From contig CAIIXF020000005.1 of assembly GCA_903813345.2 (NCBI GenBank), forward strand, positions 17,487,375 to 17,551,374: a DNA stretch of 64,000 nucleotides. The letters are read 5' to 3'. Position 1 is the stretch's first letter. Every line of letters begins with the position of its first letter. This DNA is from Owenia fusiformis. Taxonomy: Eukaryota > Annelida > Polychaeta > Sabellida > Oweniidae. Shown here piece by piece: positions 11,901 to 25,700 of this stretch. Below the pieces are notes generated by a model. It saw only the letters and a program-made list of their open reading frames with translations. It was not told the DNA's origin and ran no database searches. The translations under genes were made by a program, and so were the position numbers.

Positions 11901-13446
11901 ATATTGACTCTCTCTTATCGCATTATTCTTGGCCACTCACTATTCAAGATCAAAACCAGCAAATTGTTGACTCCGAATACTTTATAAAGCTCTGCTAAAG
12001 TCAACATTGACAGGTAGTGCTAATACATGTTTTTCAATTTAACATGCATGCTCATAAAAACCCAAAGTGATATCTGACATCTAGGTTTGAATTCGATGCC
12101 TTTGTCAAATGAATAATTCTAGAATAATTATTCGGTTATATTCTTTGAAGTCTCGGCACTAATTAGTATGTATGTCGTTTGACATTGGGTCGCCAATATC
12201 TATGCATATATGCATAATGCCGCATAGTGCCCCTTTTAGAACTGCAGAATAGTTTTATTTAGGCTATTAACGTTTATGTTTGTTTGTATTTGTTATATAA
12301 CTGTTGATCGTTATGCTCTCTGATCGTAAAGGGTATGTTATTCCAAAACAATAAAAATAATTTCTGAGATTGCAGTTCTTGTTTTGCATCATAGATGAGA
12401 AATGAAGAGTTTAGAAAGATCTCAAGTGTGTGTGAGTGAAGTAAGCTTTCCCTTGACTAGACCTGTTTCGGTGTTCGTCTGTTCTTGCTATATAGCCTAT
12501 TTGCAGTGAATGTTAACTGAATGGGGTTTGCTTTTGTTTTGTGATTGTGTAATGTTGCTTTCTGCTTTTTAACTTTTTCAGGACGGACAACTAATCTAAA
12601 ATTATTTTTGATTTTGAAATATAGATGGCTACATGAGTCACGAAGGAAAATGCTATATCGGGTTAACCCAACTAATTGTTATAACATGCGTATTCCCATA
12701 CAAACAATCTGTCTTCAAGAGAAAACTAAGATTTGTGGACATGTTTTGCTATCATTGCATCATACCCCAGTATGTTCTCTGTCAGTCAAAAAAGTTTGAA
12801 TCAAAACTCCCCACGAAAATCAAAAGATCTCACCTGTTGAAGACGCCATCTATAGAAAATGTCAAAAAATGTCATTCTGATTTTGACAGATGGAGGCAGG
12901 TCAAAAAGGTCAAATTTTTTAAAGAAAATGCACCTTAATCACATCAAATCATGTCTCAGAGTTGGTCCACACATACACTTTTTCATTCATGTACTTACCA
13001 AAATCCAACCACTGGTGATGCTAATGTAATTACAATAATTGGACTATATTTTTGTTTTTATAATGCCATCTATTCGTCTTCCCACTCGGCGGAAGGATCT
13101 AATGGTTGTGTGTCTCCATCGTAGACTACTTCACACAACTTTTAAAGTAGTTCCTTTTGATTTTGAAAGATGTCTCATCTGATCATTCAAATCAATTTCC
13201 ATATTTTAGCGTCTTTTAAGTTGTCCTTACTAGCTATAGTTGGAAAGATGGATCTGCTTTAAATGATTGTTGACTTTGAATAATTATAGAATATTACAAT
13301 GATAAATCCAGTACCGTTCATTTACATATCTACGAATATGAAGAAATGTAATATTATAATTCGTTTAATATTTTGAATGTGTCAACCCATGATATAATGT
13401 AATTAGCTTATGTTGCATGGTGTCACAAAACTACGGAACAATATGG

Positions 13447-13738
13447 TAGTAGCCGGGACAGAACAAGTCATTCCTCTCTTTTTCCTGATAATTTTTCCAC
13501 CTTCAATGCTCAATATTTTTTTATGAAAATTTCACAGGATAGCCTCCAAAGCATTCCTAACATACAAAGTATTTTGTTACACTCGTTATCAATTTTCATT
13601 TCAGTTACAGCTTTTTGAATTGAAAATGATGCTGAACTTCTGTTAAAGAACCATTTTCTTTTTTTTCATGAAAAATTATTGAGAATTGAAAGTTATCGGG
13701 AAAATAGATAGGGATGACATGCTCTGTCCCGGCTACTA
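13447..13738. repeat. Fold-back (MITE-like) element
   Basis: Terminal inverted repeats start TAGTAGCCGGGACAGA on the left and end TCTGTCCCGGCTACTA on the right. Weaker complementarity continues inward for about 90 bases per arm. The 292-bp unit has no coding capacity, as expected of a non-autonomous DNA element. Confidence 0.7.
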
Positions 13739-16362
13739 AGCACTAAGCATGCATATCCTATCGATGAAAAATTGAAACGCTAATCCATCTTTTATATGAT
13801 ACTTCAAACATTAGGCTTAATATTTATGCTGAGCATTGACAACTAAAAATGGAACTCGGCACGCCATAAAAGAACATTGCAGTTGCAACAAGTTCAAAAC
13901 GAAAACGTTTATAGGACATGTATACTTATATTAGTACCAATAATTTAATATCATCATCTATATAACTGTTTGTTCCATTAGTTAATAGCAGAATCAGATC
14001 TATAGGCGTGACGAAATTACAAGCAACATGAACAAATGACCTACCTATTTATTCCTTACAATCTCAAAACTTATATCCCAAAAGATTCATCACGATATGT
14101 TGTAAATTGTCAAATTGATGAAGTTATTATAGATTCAAAGTGCAAAAATGGGTGAAAATGTTTAAATTCTCACAAATAATAAGAATGGTAACCAATAAAT
14201 ATTACATTATTGTAGAACTCTTTAGTTTTCCTGAAATAAAGTGTGCACATAGGGGATTTTTAGAAAATAGATATGACAAGGAATGTCATGAGCCAATATT
14301 CTAAATTAAAACAATTTTTTATTGGCCTGCTTGCTATATCTGATTTTCTCTAATTATACGGAAGATTTTAATAAATTAAAATGAACCTGGGAAGAAGTTG
14401 CCTAAATGGTTCATACCCTGATCACGAGCACCTCAATGTTTTAAATTAATCATTAATTGTATCAAACTGACTTGCTTATGAAGATACTTCATCTGTAAAA
14501 AATGCCCAAACGGTGTCTAATACATAATATATGATAATTTATAACATCATGAACGTTACACTGGCGACATGATGAAAGTAGATTTGGACAAGACGCGTGG
14601 TGTCCAACAATACACCGAAGAAACAAACAACCAAGAGCATAGAATTACTGATGACATTATTGTAATTTATGTATGTTTTATCGTCATTTATTAATTACAT
14701 TAACAATTAGTAGGCTCTGGTCGACGTCGCAGTGAATGTTTATTGAAGGTGGAATACCTCTTCGAGGGGAGGAACGATCGTTGTATTGTCAATGCTCCTT
14801 GGGTCGGAAGAAACATTTGTACTCTTAACTCTAGTCTTTAATTAAAGCTACCGCTCTTTAACTAAACCACAAAACAGCCATAAATTATAGATTCTCAAAC
14901 GGCTACAAATAAAAGTTAAATATATTGTGGTATTTAATCAAAACTATTTTACATGTTAAGTACCCTGATTAGTCCTCCTATGTGAAGTAAAGATTTATAC
15001 CTTCCCAAACATGTTTTGTGTCTTTTTCAACGTTTACCACCGCAATTCTATCATTGTATATAATTATTAAACAGTTGTCTAATTATTCCGCAAGGTGGTC
15101 TTTCTCTGTGAGTTACTCTGGCAATTTTGTTGTTTCAATGGGCCATGCTTGGTTTCTAATGAGCTACAGGGCAGTTGGTCCCTGTTGGAGAACAATCAAT
15201 CATCAACAACAGTGTTACTGACACCCCTATGTAGTGCTATAAGGATTTAGTTACCTCCAATACAGTAGTGTTTTCTGTGTGAACACAATCAGTTGAGCTG
15301 CAAATTTATTTTAGATTCGAGTTTAAAAAATTGGTGTGATAGTACCTCAAGCTGAATGAATATATCACTGTCTCATGTTAAAGCACATATGAAAATAATG
15401 TGTTGGCACAAGGAATTGATATTCTTGACAGGACTAATCCTAGTTATTTCATAATTATCGTCTATGAGTCTATTATCTATGCTCTTGAGTAAGAGTCGTG
15501 AATTGTACCGGTGGGAGCATGTGTCCCGGGAGAAACATAAGAAAATCTTATTGGAAAGAAAGAACAAATAACGGGAATAATATAGGGTTGTTATTTCTTC
15601 TTTCATTACTTTACAGTTGCGCTATATAAATCAAAGAAACGCTAAAGGTGTTGAGAACAAACATAACAGTGATTTCACAAAGCTAGCTCTGTCTCTTATG
15701 TCGCAATATGTCACTGAAAACTACCTCGAATGCTCGCATTTCCCATCATTTACTAATGACCATACCGGTTTCTAATTATCTCTTCGACTTTGCAAATGGC
15801 CCTTAGAAATCATTCAACATGTCAGAATCTCCGCGAAGCACGACCCAATGGCTAACGAGCCAATGAAATGATAGCGCCTGCGTGCATAATTAATACCCGA
15901 AACCGACCAAAACATCCCCGGGTATCATGTACTATGGCTGTGTTACCACGTACGGTTAAGCATCAATAAATATCTTTGAGGAACGCCGCTAATTAATTTT
16001 GCCATATCTTATGATTCTTCTGATTGGTCAACTAGTTGTGGGCCATTTTGGTAATTGAATTAGGGACCAATTACCATCAGTAAGGGACGATTAGTAAGTA
16101 CAACAGCGCAAAACGAGGACCATATTAACGTCGGCGAGTGTTCCGCTGGCCATTTATCTTGCAACAAGGGAAGTCTAACACTTGATACGTCATTCGAAAA
16201 CGCTACTTACGCCAACTTAAGACTAAGAGGAGCACACGACTATAACGTGAATTTTGAGTGTTTCTTAAAAGAGATTCATCTAAGACATTTTGGTCTCCGT
16301 TTATGACATCGTTTATGAAGACTGAAAAGAGTCACAGTTGTTTATCATTTCATAATATATCT

Positions 16363-16427
16363 TATATAAGTAACCTCAGAGTAGTCGGTGACTTTAAAGT
16401 ACAAGGCATATACATTAAAAGTAATCG
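16363..16427 (+). promoter_or_regulatory. Candidate Lbx core promoter and 5'UTR exon
   Basis: TATATAAG at 16363-16370 is followed about 30 bases later by a plausible start region. A strong donor GTAAGT begins at 16428, and an acceptor (TTATTTTTCAG) ends at 16760, 19 bases before the Lbx ATG. Together they suggest a short untranslated first exon of about 16393-16427. A transcript would be needed to prove it. Confidence 0.45.
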
Positions 16428-16779
16428 GTAAGTAATACTTTGGGATAATATTTAGAAATTAAAGAAAATTATATAATGCAGCTAACATTACGGAAAATAA
16501 TTTTCGTTTTTTCATGTATACAAATCAAATCAAGAATCACATTATCATGAAATTATAACAATTAAATAGTCATTAACTTATTTGAACTTTTAATCATGAA
16601 TTTTGCACATGAAAGGATGATTGGGATCAAGTGCAATTGCTAGGCAACTGTATAGGGATGTACAGGGACGAACATCGTCACGAAATATACAAATGACAAC
16701 CAAATAATAAACAAAATTCAAAATATTTATGATCAATTGAAATATTAAATTATTTTTCAGGTTTAAATGATGAGATAAA

Positions 16780-19700
16780 ATGTCCAGTAGAGCAGATAGT
16801 TCATCAGATTCGGATGATAGCTTACACGAGCGCTACTCCCCCGTTAAGGTAATGGCTTTGTCTCAGTTACCTCCCCCAAGGAACCCATCAACCAGCAAAC
16901 CAGTCACTAGTTTTCTTATCAGAGACATCCTTCATAAAGATGCTGCAAAGAGCGCCCAGAAACGTAAAGAATCGAGTGTTTCCTCACACACGCACACACA
17001 CGGACCTTTAAGCCCTTTAAATAGGTTTCATAGTAGTACTTTACATCAACCACCTCATATAAGGGGACCCCCATCACACGGACACTTTTCACCCCATATA
17101 GGCCTACAGATTGTTCGCCCATGGGATGCAGCATCTTCTAGGAAACGATCTAGTTCAATGGCTGCTCTTGATGATGTTGATTCAGAATCAGACAATAGCG
17201 ATATAGAAATAGACATAGTTGGAGACGAAGAAGAAAAACCCAGTCCAAAAGTAAAGACCAAATCAAAAGTTTCCCCTTTAGATGCCCTGTTTGAAATGAC
17301 AAGTAAAACGTTTGATGGAAATGGTACCAATGCATTAGCAGGTAATTATATTATAAAACATATCACTACGTATGCTATATTCGGATTATAATTTCTATTA
17401 AAACCACCACATGACATTTGTGGCATTAGTTGTTGACTCCAAAATATATTTTAATTACCTGTAAATTAAAAGCAGGTTATAAATGTAAAATTAAGGTGTA
17501 TATCTAAATTCTCTCTTCAAAGGCACCGAAGTATACATCAAACTAACAATTTTTAAAAATTGTTTATAAGACATAATCTTCAAATCTAATCCTAACTCTA
17601 ATCTTTAAACTCTCGGGATTTCCTATACACATGTTTAGACGGAAACCATGGAAGTCTAAAATGAAATAAAGGGAAAACACAAATATGTATTTTATTTTGT
17701 AATGACTCTCTGATCTCATTACAATATACAAAACTAATTATACAAAACTTATTATAAAACTTATGATAAACTAAAACAAGGCTTAACTAGCTAGAAAATG
17801 TAAATTGTAAAATATTATATAGAATGACAAAATCGTAAAAATATCAATCCAATTATGTATTAGTAACTAGTTTATTATCGTCAACTGGAAAAGATCCCCA
17901 TTCTGGACAACTTCTAATTTGAAAACAACGACAATTATTTGTGCATCTAAAAATAACAATAATACAATTCACAATTGTGTATATTCTGTGATTCGGTCGT
18001 ACTTTACCATTTCATTTCCTCAACAATTGGGAATTTGATAACAGATCGCTTTCTAAGACATATGTCGTGAGTTTTCTTCTTCATTAAATAAATGTTTTTC
18101 CACTACCTTCTTAATCACTATAATTGGTACAATTAGCTTCAAACAATCAAGTATTAACCACTGGGTATTCTTTATCTAATTATATCTACATCACGACAAT
18201 TGATTTGACGTTAAAGTGGAAAAGTATAGACAGTTAATAGAAGCCCCTTACGGCAATTTTATATTAACTCGAGTGAATTTTGACATTGATACGCTATAAT
18301 TTACTGGTATTCCACTTTTAATGGAGTTTATTAAATTTGGATGAAATGATATATCTATGTTGTATTGTTTTTCTTAGAGAGCACAAATGTCTTGGTAATA
18401 GAATATTATAAATTATATAATGTGGAGCTTTGATGTCTTGTACCCTCAATTTAAACTTATCAAAAATTAATTGTTGGCTTTCTTGAAAATCAACCTACTC
18501 TAACCTTCTTGGGTTATTTACATTACTGTTAATTTCTCTGTTTCAAAAAAGTTTATTTATCTGAATTGGATAACAATCAAAAACGATGAAGATCATTACA
18601 CGCACAAATATCATTACTACTTTTGTTTTTTCTTTTCATTTTTTCTATTATTTCTATATTGTAGTAATTATGCGACGAAAACATGGTTATTACCAAACAA
18701 CGGATGACGCTTATATTAAAAGTAAACACAGTAACAAAACTCAACCAACAAATCCTGATACGCATTATAGAACTATCATAAAGTTTGAATATGTGGTGGT
18801 TCTTGCGCTTGTTGAAAAGTTTTAAATAATGTAGAAAAAATTGGCTGCATTTGAGTTCATCTGGAACATTCTGACCCGTTTTGGGCGGTGATGAGTGGTG
18901 TATTATCCAGAGGCAAATTCTTCCAAGACCATTCTAAGTAAAACAATCATGTTTAAACATAGGTGAAATCCCAATGGTCCGCATTAGTGTAACTATATGA
19001 CTAATTACTCTTAATATATTTCAAATCTCCATGGCAACCGATAGCCTATGAGATGACACGGTACTAAATTGCTAGATAACTCCTGGATCACGGTTAATGA
19101 TACCTTTTATGCCCATTTAACTAGTCACTCAAGTTAATTGATGTTTGGGAAACGACAAATGTATAATAAAAACATGTGTCCCATTAAGACAGAAATGATA
19201 TGTTGATATGTAGAATGATATTGTGTTGAATGATTATTTAACGCAAACACGTAAACAGTCTGGGAACAATGTACAGTCCGTGGTGGTCGTTTGGCTCCAA
19301 TATCAAACATTCCATGGGGATAGAAAATTTGCAACACTCTCAACATAATACCGATGTATTGATATACAAATTTATGATATTCTGATTACATATTTCAATT
19401 AATATCCAATCAACTTTGGACAATAAGTTACAATCTTGTTTAAAATTGTGAGGGTGCCATTTCAGTGAGTCGGAATATATCCTCCCAGGTCCCGAGAGAA
19501 TTGTTACAATTTGACCATTAAGTATGTTGTCTTTTACTTACAACTTTTGTAACCACTCGGCTACCATTACAGAAACAATATTTTCCTTGGAAGATCACTT
19601 ACTTGTAACAAGTCACCTAGTACATAAATACCACAAGTTTCTGCTAACTAGATGGAAAGCTGACATGCCACTCTTTGAGCTCATCTTTTCTATACATATG

Positions 19701-22700
19701 CAGATTCTTAAATTCCTAAGTTCTGGCATTGGTGAATTACTGACAGGTTTGGCTAAGCCAGCCGAGAACACTAATCTCTTCGAAAAAATTGTTAAATTAT
19801 TAATTTCATAAATTCAATGAATATATATTTTGTGGTGTATCGAGAATTATGAATATATTCATTAAATCACATTGCACATATAACTTATTCAAACTGATAT
19901 CATACCATGTATATTTTCATTCATTGTAAGTACTAACTACTATTTTTAACAATGATATAATGAATCGTGGTACATCATGAAAATAAGCACCATACACGAA
20001 ATAGTCTTGCATTGTATATAAAAAACAATATTTATCAAAACTAGTTAACAAGATGTGAAATATGGCCTCAACTGTCTAATGTAGAATGAAGGAAACATTA
20101 TATTGTAAGTAAGTAAACATAGAGAATATAGTTAGATTTTTTCTTGCCCGTGTTTGATGTGTAATAGCAAGAGATACAGATACAGGTTTAGTTCACGTGT
20201 TGTCTGCTTGTCTTGGTGCCTAATTTGCAATTCTGGCAACAATGTTTAAAATCTATATAAACTGTGGACCACTTCCAAAATGCATTTGTCAAGCTTAACA
20301 AAGGTATACCCACAAACCATGGTATAAACAGACTTTCGTGTGATTAATTTCGTGTTTACCGAAATGTCATGTTTTTCATGAAAAAGATGATAAGTTATGA
20401 TTCTGATACTGATTCAGATCAAATTAACTCTGTTTTCATCCTTCTATGTATGTTTTTCAACCAGGAATCATTAGCATTGAAACTCCTTTGAGGATGGATT
20501 TCTGCTTCACTATGTATCTTTAAGTATTCGTTATTTATGTATCGAAATTAATTAAACTCTTTAGTCATGGCAAAATATGATCCAGAATATTTAGTGGCGT
20601 ATATAAAGAAGTAATTTGATCATAGGGATGTGCTTGATATATACTTCCCGATGTCTTTTAACTTAGATAGCGGTTAAACATGAAAGGAAAGATAGACCCG
20701 ACTGAAAATTATTTTAAGAGGGCTGTTAGTGATTTACAAGCTGATGAAAATACATTTCCAGTACCATTTTACTGCCCATTTTTCTCCCCATATCGGACGA
20801 TAATGGCATCTAAAGCATATTTCACCATGACGCCATGTGCCAATGTGGAGGTCTTTATCAAAGATCACATCTAATTGGGTATAATAACACTTGGCAAAGT
20901 GAGAAAATATGAAACAGAATGACTCAAATTAGTTTCGTAAATTCATTTTAATTATTTATTGAGTAAAGTTTAATCGTTCGTATTTGTTCTGTCGATCGAT
21001 CTTTAATCACTAATCATTGTACTGATCTGATATGTTTTCAATAGTATCTAGCTCTGACTGATGCCCTTTATTATGGAATCTTTTGGGGATTTTTGAGTAT
21101 AATTTTATGGCTTGTCCTAATTCATTGAATTTATCCGTTTGTTGGGTTTTCATTGTGACTATCTCCTTCAAACATTACCCATTGCGCATTATTATGATTT
21201 GATTTGAAATTTAGATACTTAAATAAGTACGGTAGCAGGATCTCCAAGGGTATTTTCTTTGGAAGGACACCTCATATATTTCCAAGTTAGTTCATAAAGT
21301 TTCTTGGTAAGAGGAGCCGATCATTAGCGGAGTGTTTAATGTTTTTGCTTGTGATTAAAGTTTACTATCATAGTAAATGTTGCTTATCACTCGCCACCAA
21401 AACCCAGTGTAAATTAAATGTTGGGGTTTTCCACTAAGTGTACGTAATTACTACTTTTAACCAGTGATAACCCCTGTATCACTTGTAAAATTTTATCAGT
21501 TTATTCTGCCTGGTTTGTAAATTGTTGCCCCACATCCAGACGAGTTGTCATGGCAACAAGACTATCACTTGTTTATTTAAATTGGAAGAGGTGTAAAGTC
21601 AAATATTTATAAACTTTGAAATCACAAGGATATGCTTTACAAAACTTCACGTTGTTGTTAAAATAAAAATATAGATAATATAGATAATAGAAAAGAAGCA
21701 AAATTACCAATTCTTAAATTAATTAGACAATTACATCATAGAAAATTAATTAACCTAAAATCTCAAGTTTGGTTATTATATAAGTATTACGAATAACTAT
21801 TACACAATTGTTTAACAAATGGTGTTTGATGTGAACGGGACAATGTTAGTGTGGATGGGTTTCTTTACTTTCAAATAGCCCGAAATCCCCAGGGGGACAA
21901 CCTTGTTAAAGATGCTTAATGTTTCTATAGAATACAACATCAAGGCCGGGGGACTATGGAGGGCATAACCTATAGTAGTTAATACAACTTATACCATATT
22001 TAATGGTATTTTACCATTGTAGGCCGACACAACTAAACTATTATTATAGCAATACAGGTGCACTGCCCAAGGAAAATTTTGTAACTTATTCCTCCTACTT
22101 TTGAAATGTTTTTCTGTAAGAAGACTTGTTGAACGACCTAGGATTGTGTTCTACCGACCAAACTTCACATCACACTTGGCTTATGAAAACAATATAAACG
22201 ATCCCTTTAACCTACTAAACATATCAATTAGATACATTTTTGGTCACTTTAGAAACCGAACAAAATGATATTTTAGTTCAATATCATGATACCAAGTCCT
22301 TGATTGTGTTAGAATAACAGTATATAGTAGTGATTGTAGTATATATCTAGATGAATATAAAATTCAATTCAATGCGTGAAAACAAAGAATACAAAACAAT
22401 ACAGAATATTGATATATTCTGTATTATATTTTTCATTCATTGAATCATATCTTAAAAACTCAAGAGTAACATTGCAAAGTGTCAATTAAACAATCTAACG
22501 TTAACTCAGAAAAATCGTCTTTGTGTTTCCAACATGTATCAAGATAAACAACACAGTTACAACTTCAGGTGGTCCTAGAATTCAATCCGATGTTTCCGCA
22601 AATTATGAAGGATTCTTCGACAATTAAGAAACATCTACTTTTTCATGGTAATTATTTACAAATTACAGATCTTGGCATAGAGAGAGAAACTGTCGTTTAC

Positions 22701-25700
22701 ATCGATTTAATTGAGAACGATCCCCTAATTTGTTCCACATTATGTCAAGGTGTAGTATTAGGTCAAAACCTCATGGAAATGTCACACTAAAAGTGACTTG
22801 CGTCAGTGATTAATTTTACTTCTCTTGGTCTTCACTGTTTAGGCCTGACACATACGCTCTAGAGGTGCATACCATCTCGTTTCACCCTGTGTGAAAATCA
22901 AAACGCTGTACAGGGATCTCGGTATGCCTAAAATGAATACCCATGTGTCGTTAAGTTAAACATTTGATGTAGAAATAGCACTGATTTTATTAATTATAAA
23001 CCAGTTTGAGGTGTCATAGTAGTGTTCATTTTTATTTTTACTGGGAAAGCAAATTATAAGTTATAAGTTTAAGATGTTTTATCAAGTCTATAACATAGTA
23101 TAATGTATACTTTAAACTATATAAATATGTTATAATAATAGTAATTATATATTAACAATCTTAGGATATATTAGGTTTAAGCAACGTTTGAAGAAATTAT
23201 ATCAAGAAGTAAGCATTTTTCTAAATCCAATGTTAATTAATTCAATTTGTCTTGTTAATTATTTGTTATGCAAGGTACCATCAACAATTGATTGTGATTT
23301 TATAGAATTTTAATTTTTTCAATAAATTGTAGTTATTATCTATATGCATAAATAATTGAAATAATGCGAAAAGGAAATATTGGTAATTTGGTACCGCATT
23401 CACGATAAGCTGCTAAAGATGAGAATACGTGGCACTCGAATTCGCAGACAACTGATATCTGGAATAATTATGATGAGTTTCTTTCCACTTTGTTACCTGC
23501 AACGATCGTTAGGAAAACTATCTCAGACCACACAGAACCAAATCAAAGAAAGTTATTAATATTATAATGTATATTTCAAATAGAAACCATGACCGTGATA
23601 TATGGGAAATTCTCTCTGAAGAACGTATTGTTGATGGTACCTAGTATAATCAATTGGAATCAATTTCTGCAGAATATATTCAATTCGGCTATGATTGCTT
23701 TAATGAAATTCTCGTTAGAAGCATTAATGCAATTCCTTCTCTGGTGCCGTGGTTATGATCATGAGGCAGTCATCTAACCATAACGGCTCGTCGCTACATC
23801 AAAGGCGCCGACGGTCGTATACATCAACCCAAACAAGGGTTCCTACACGACCATGCACTCGACACTATAAAATTTCCTATCATGAGTTTTTTAAAAAGAA
23901 AGTTAAAGGAGAAAATTTTACCATCAGTCACAATTTATGGGACTAGATCAGCCATTGGGCGTGTCGCGTGCCCCGGTACAATCCTATAAAAGCTAATAAA
24001 TATATAGTAATAACTCCCAAACTTGCCGTTAGATTAAAGATGACGTTTTATTGATTCCGATTAAAAATCCAGCTGCAAATAAATAAATTCTAGAAATCGA
24101 AAACTTTGTAGGGTAAACGTATTTTTACTTTATTCTAAAGTATTTTTATTTTAGTCAAGGGAATATAATTACATATTGACAATAAGCATGTCTGATTTTA
24201 ATCTTGTGATTTGCGGTTTAACATCATCAGATCAGTGACAAGTCTAGCAATGAGTTTCTGACTTGAATGTAATGATGGCTTGGCCACATTCTAATACCTG
24301 TTTGATGTCAGCAGTTAGTATTCGCTTATGTGAAGTTAACTGTGTTATAGGACGCTGTCACATAGCTTATCATCCGCTCATTAGTGTCTACATCCCATCT
24401 CGACTTGTCACATATAGTCACATTTGACTCAAATCAAAGTGGCAAGTATTAAAAAAGTTGAGCTGAATTTGACAACGCTGATCACCGAGACTTCAAGTTT
24501 CGTTTGAAGTTAGAACTTGAGGTTTCCTTCAGTGACTTTCGTTGTATTTCGGCTAAATAGTGTATGTTTAGTAGGCTGACGGAAGACATTGTTGCTACCC
24601 TTATCCATCAAATTTCCTGACATTCGCATGGGTGGGCCGGCTCTCTTTTTAGACTTTTTTATTTCTACAAAGTAATGTATATCAGAAATATAAAGAAAAT
24701 AATCTCCGTGAAAATCAGTCGCATCTGTCAAAGGGAATTATAACAGGAGCCCTAACATGACAGGGATATATCAAACAAAACTAAATTCGAGCTGCTTGTG
24801 GGAAAAAAGTTACTTTAGTACTGCTCTAGTCTTTCCATTTTGCTTCACGGCAGAAGTAAGTGACGATTGATAGTAATTTGAATATAATTAATTAAAATGC
24901 ATCGATCCATTTAATTTTTATTCGTACAGTATATGATGGGGACACAGAAAACAAAGTTATAAAGATAAAAAACACCAATAGATTGAATCCTAAAATATGT
25001 TTTAAAATAGTGAATCAATTCAATCTTTCAATTATTTGCTGTAGTATATAGTGATCATTGTGGCCAAACTAACAAAAGTTATTTGTATCTTGTGATTAGG
25101 GTCAGTGTTGCCTTTTGTGTCGGCAGAAGCTAAATTGAATTCACTGTTAATTAATGAGGAATAACATACTTAGGGGATTGACACAGCTGTCTTGTAATGG
25201 TGTATCCATCTTTCAACGCTCGTTTAATTAAATGTTGGACACTGTCATCGTTGGCATCCTGACAGCTTATGCAACTACTGCCCCAGTCAACGCTGCTTTA
25301 TCATGTCCAATCCCACTATTAATCTTTCAGGCATACCACCATGAATGAACAAATAAATTTTCTCCTATTAACAACTGAAATATGAATCAATTAATAATTA
25401 TCATTATTAACAATGGAACATTAAGTTTGCTAATTGTCAAAATTGTTGAAAGAAGCTTTAGAGACCGCATCAGCATTTGCATTCGAATATCGGAAATTAA
25501 AATGTTGAATTTCAATTCGGGTGAAAAGTCATTTTTAGGATTGACACAAAGTCGACTGTTTTCCCATAGAGACAGATACTCTATCAAAATGATTAGGATT
25601 AATAACAAATTAAATTGACATCAAGCAAACGTATGTGTTTAAATTGCCTAATTAGTGGACCCATTTGGTATTGAGTGTCTCTCTGTTTCTAGATTTATTG

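Larger units (their letters stand above)
11771..16362. other. Intergenic region between SLC28 copy A and Lbx (divergent genes)
   Basis: The two genes are transcribed away from each other here, so both promoters lie in this stretch. Apart from a candidate TATA box at each end and a fold-back element at 13447-13738, no exon is recognised. An open frame at 12633-12938 has no recognisable family similarity. Around 15780-15960 there are two CCAAT-type motifs and a homeobox-type TAATTAAT, which could belong to an Lbx control region; this is only a guess. Confidence 0.5.

Noticed and set aside
12633-12938. Plus-strand 101-codon open frame upstream of Lbx
   Set aside because: Low-complexity, Lys-rich peptide with no domain and no supporting splice or promoter signals.
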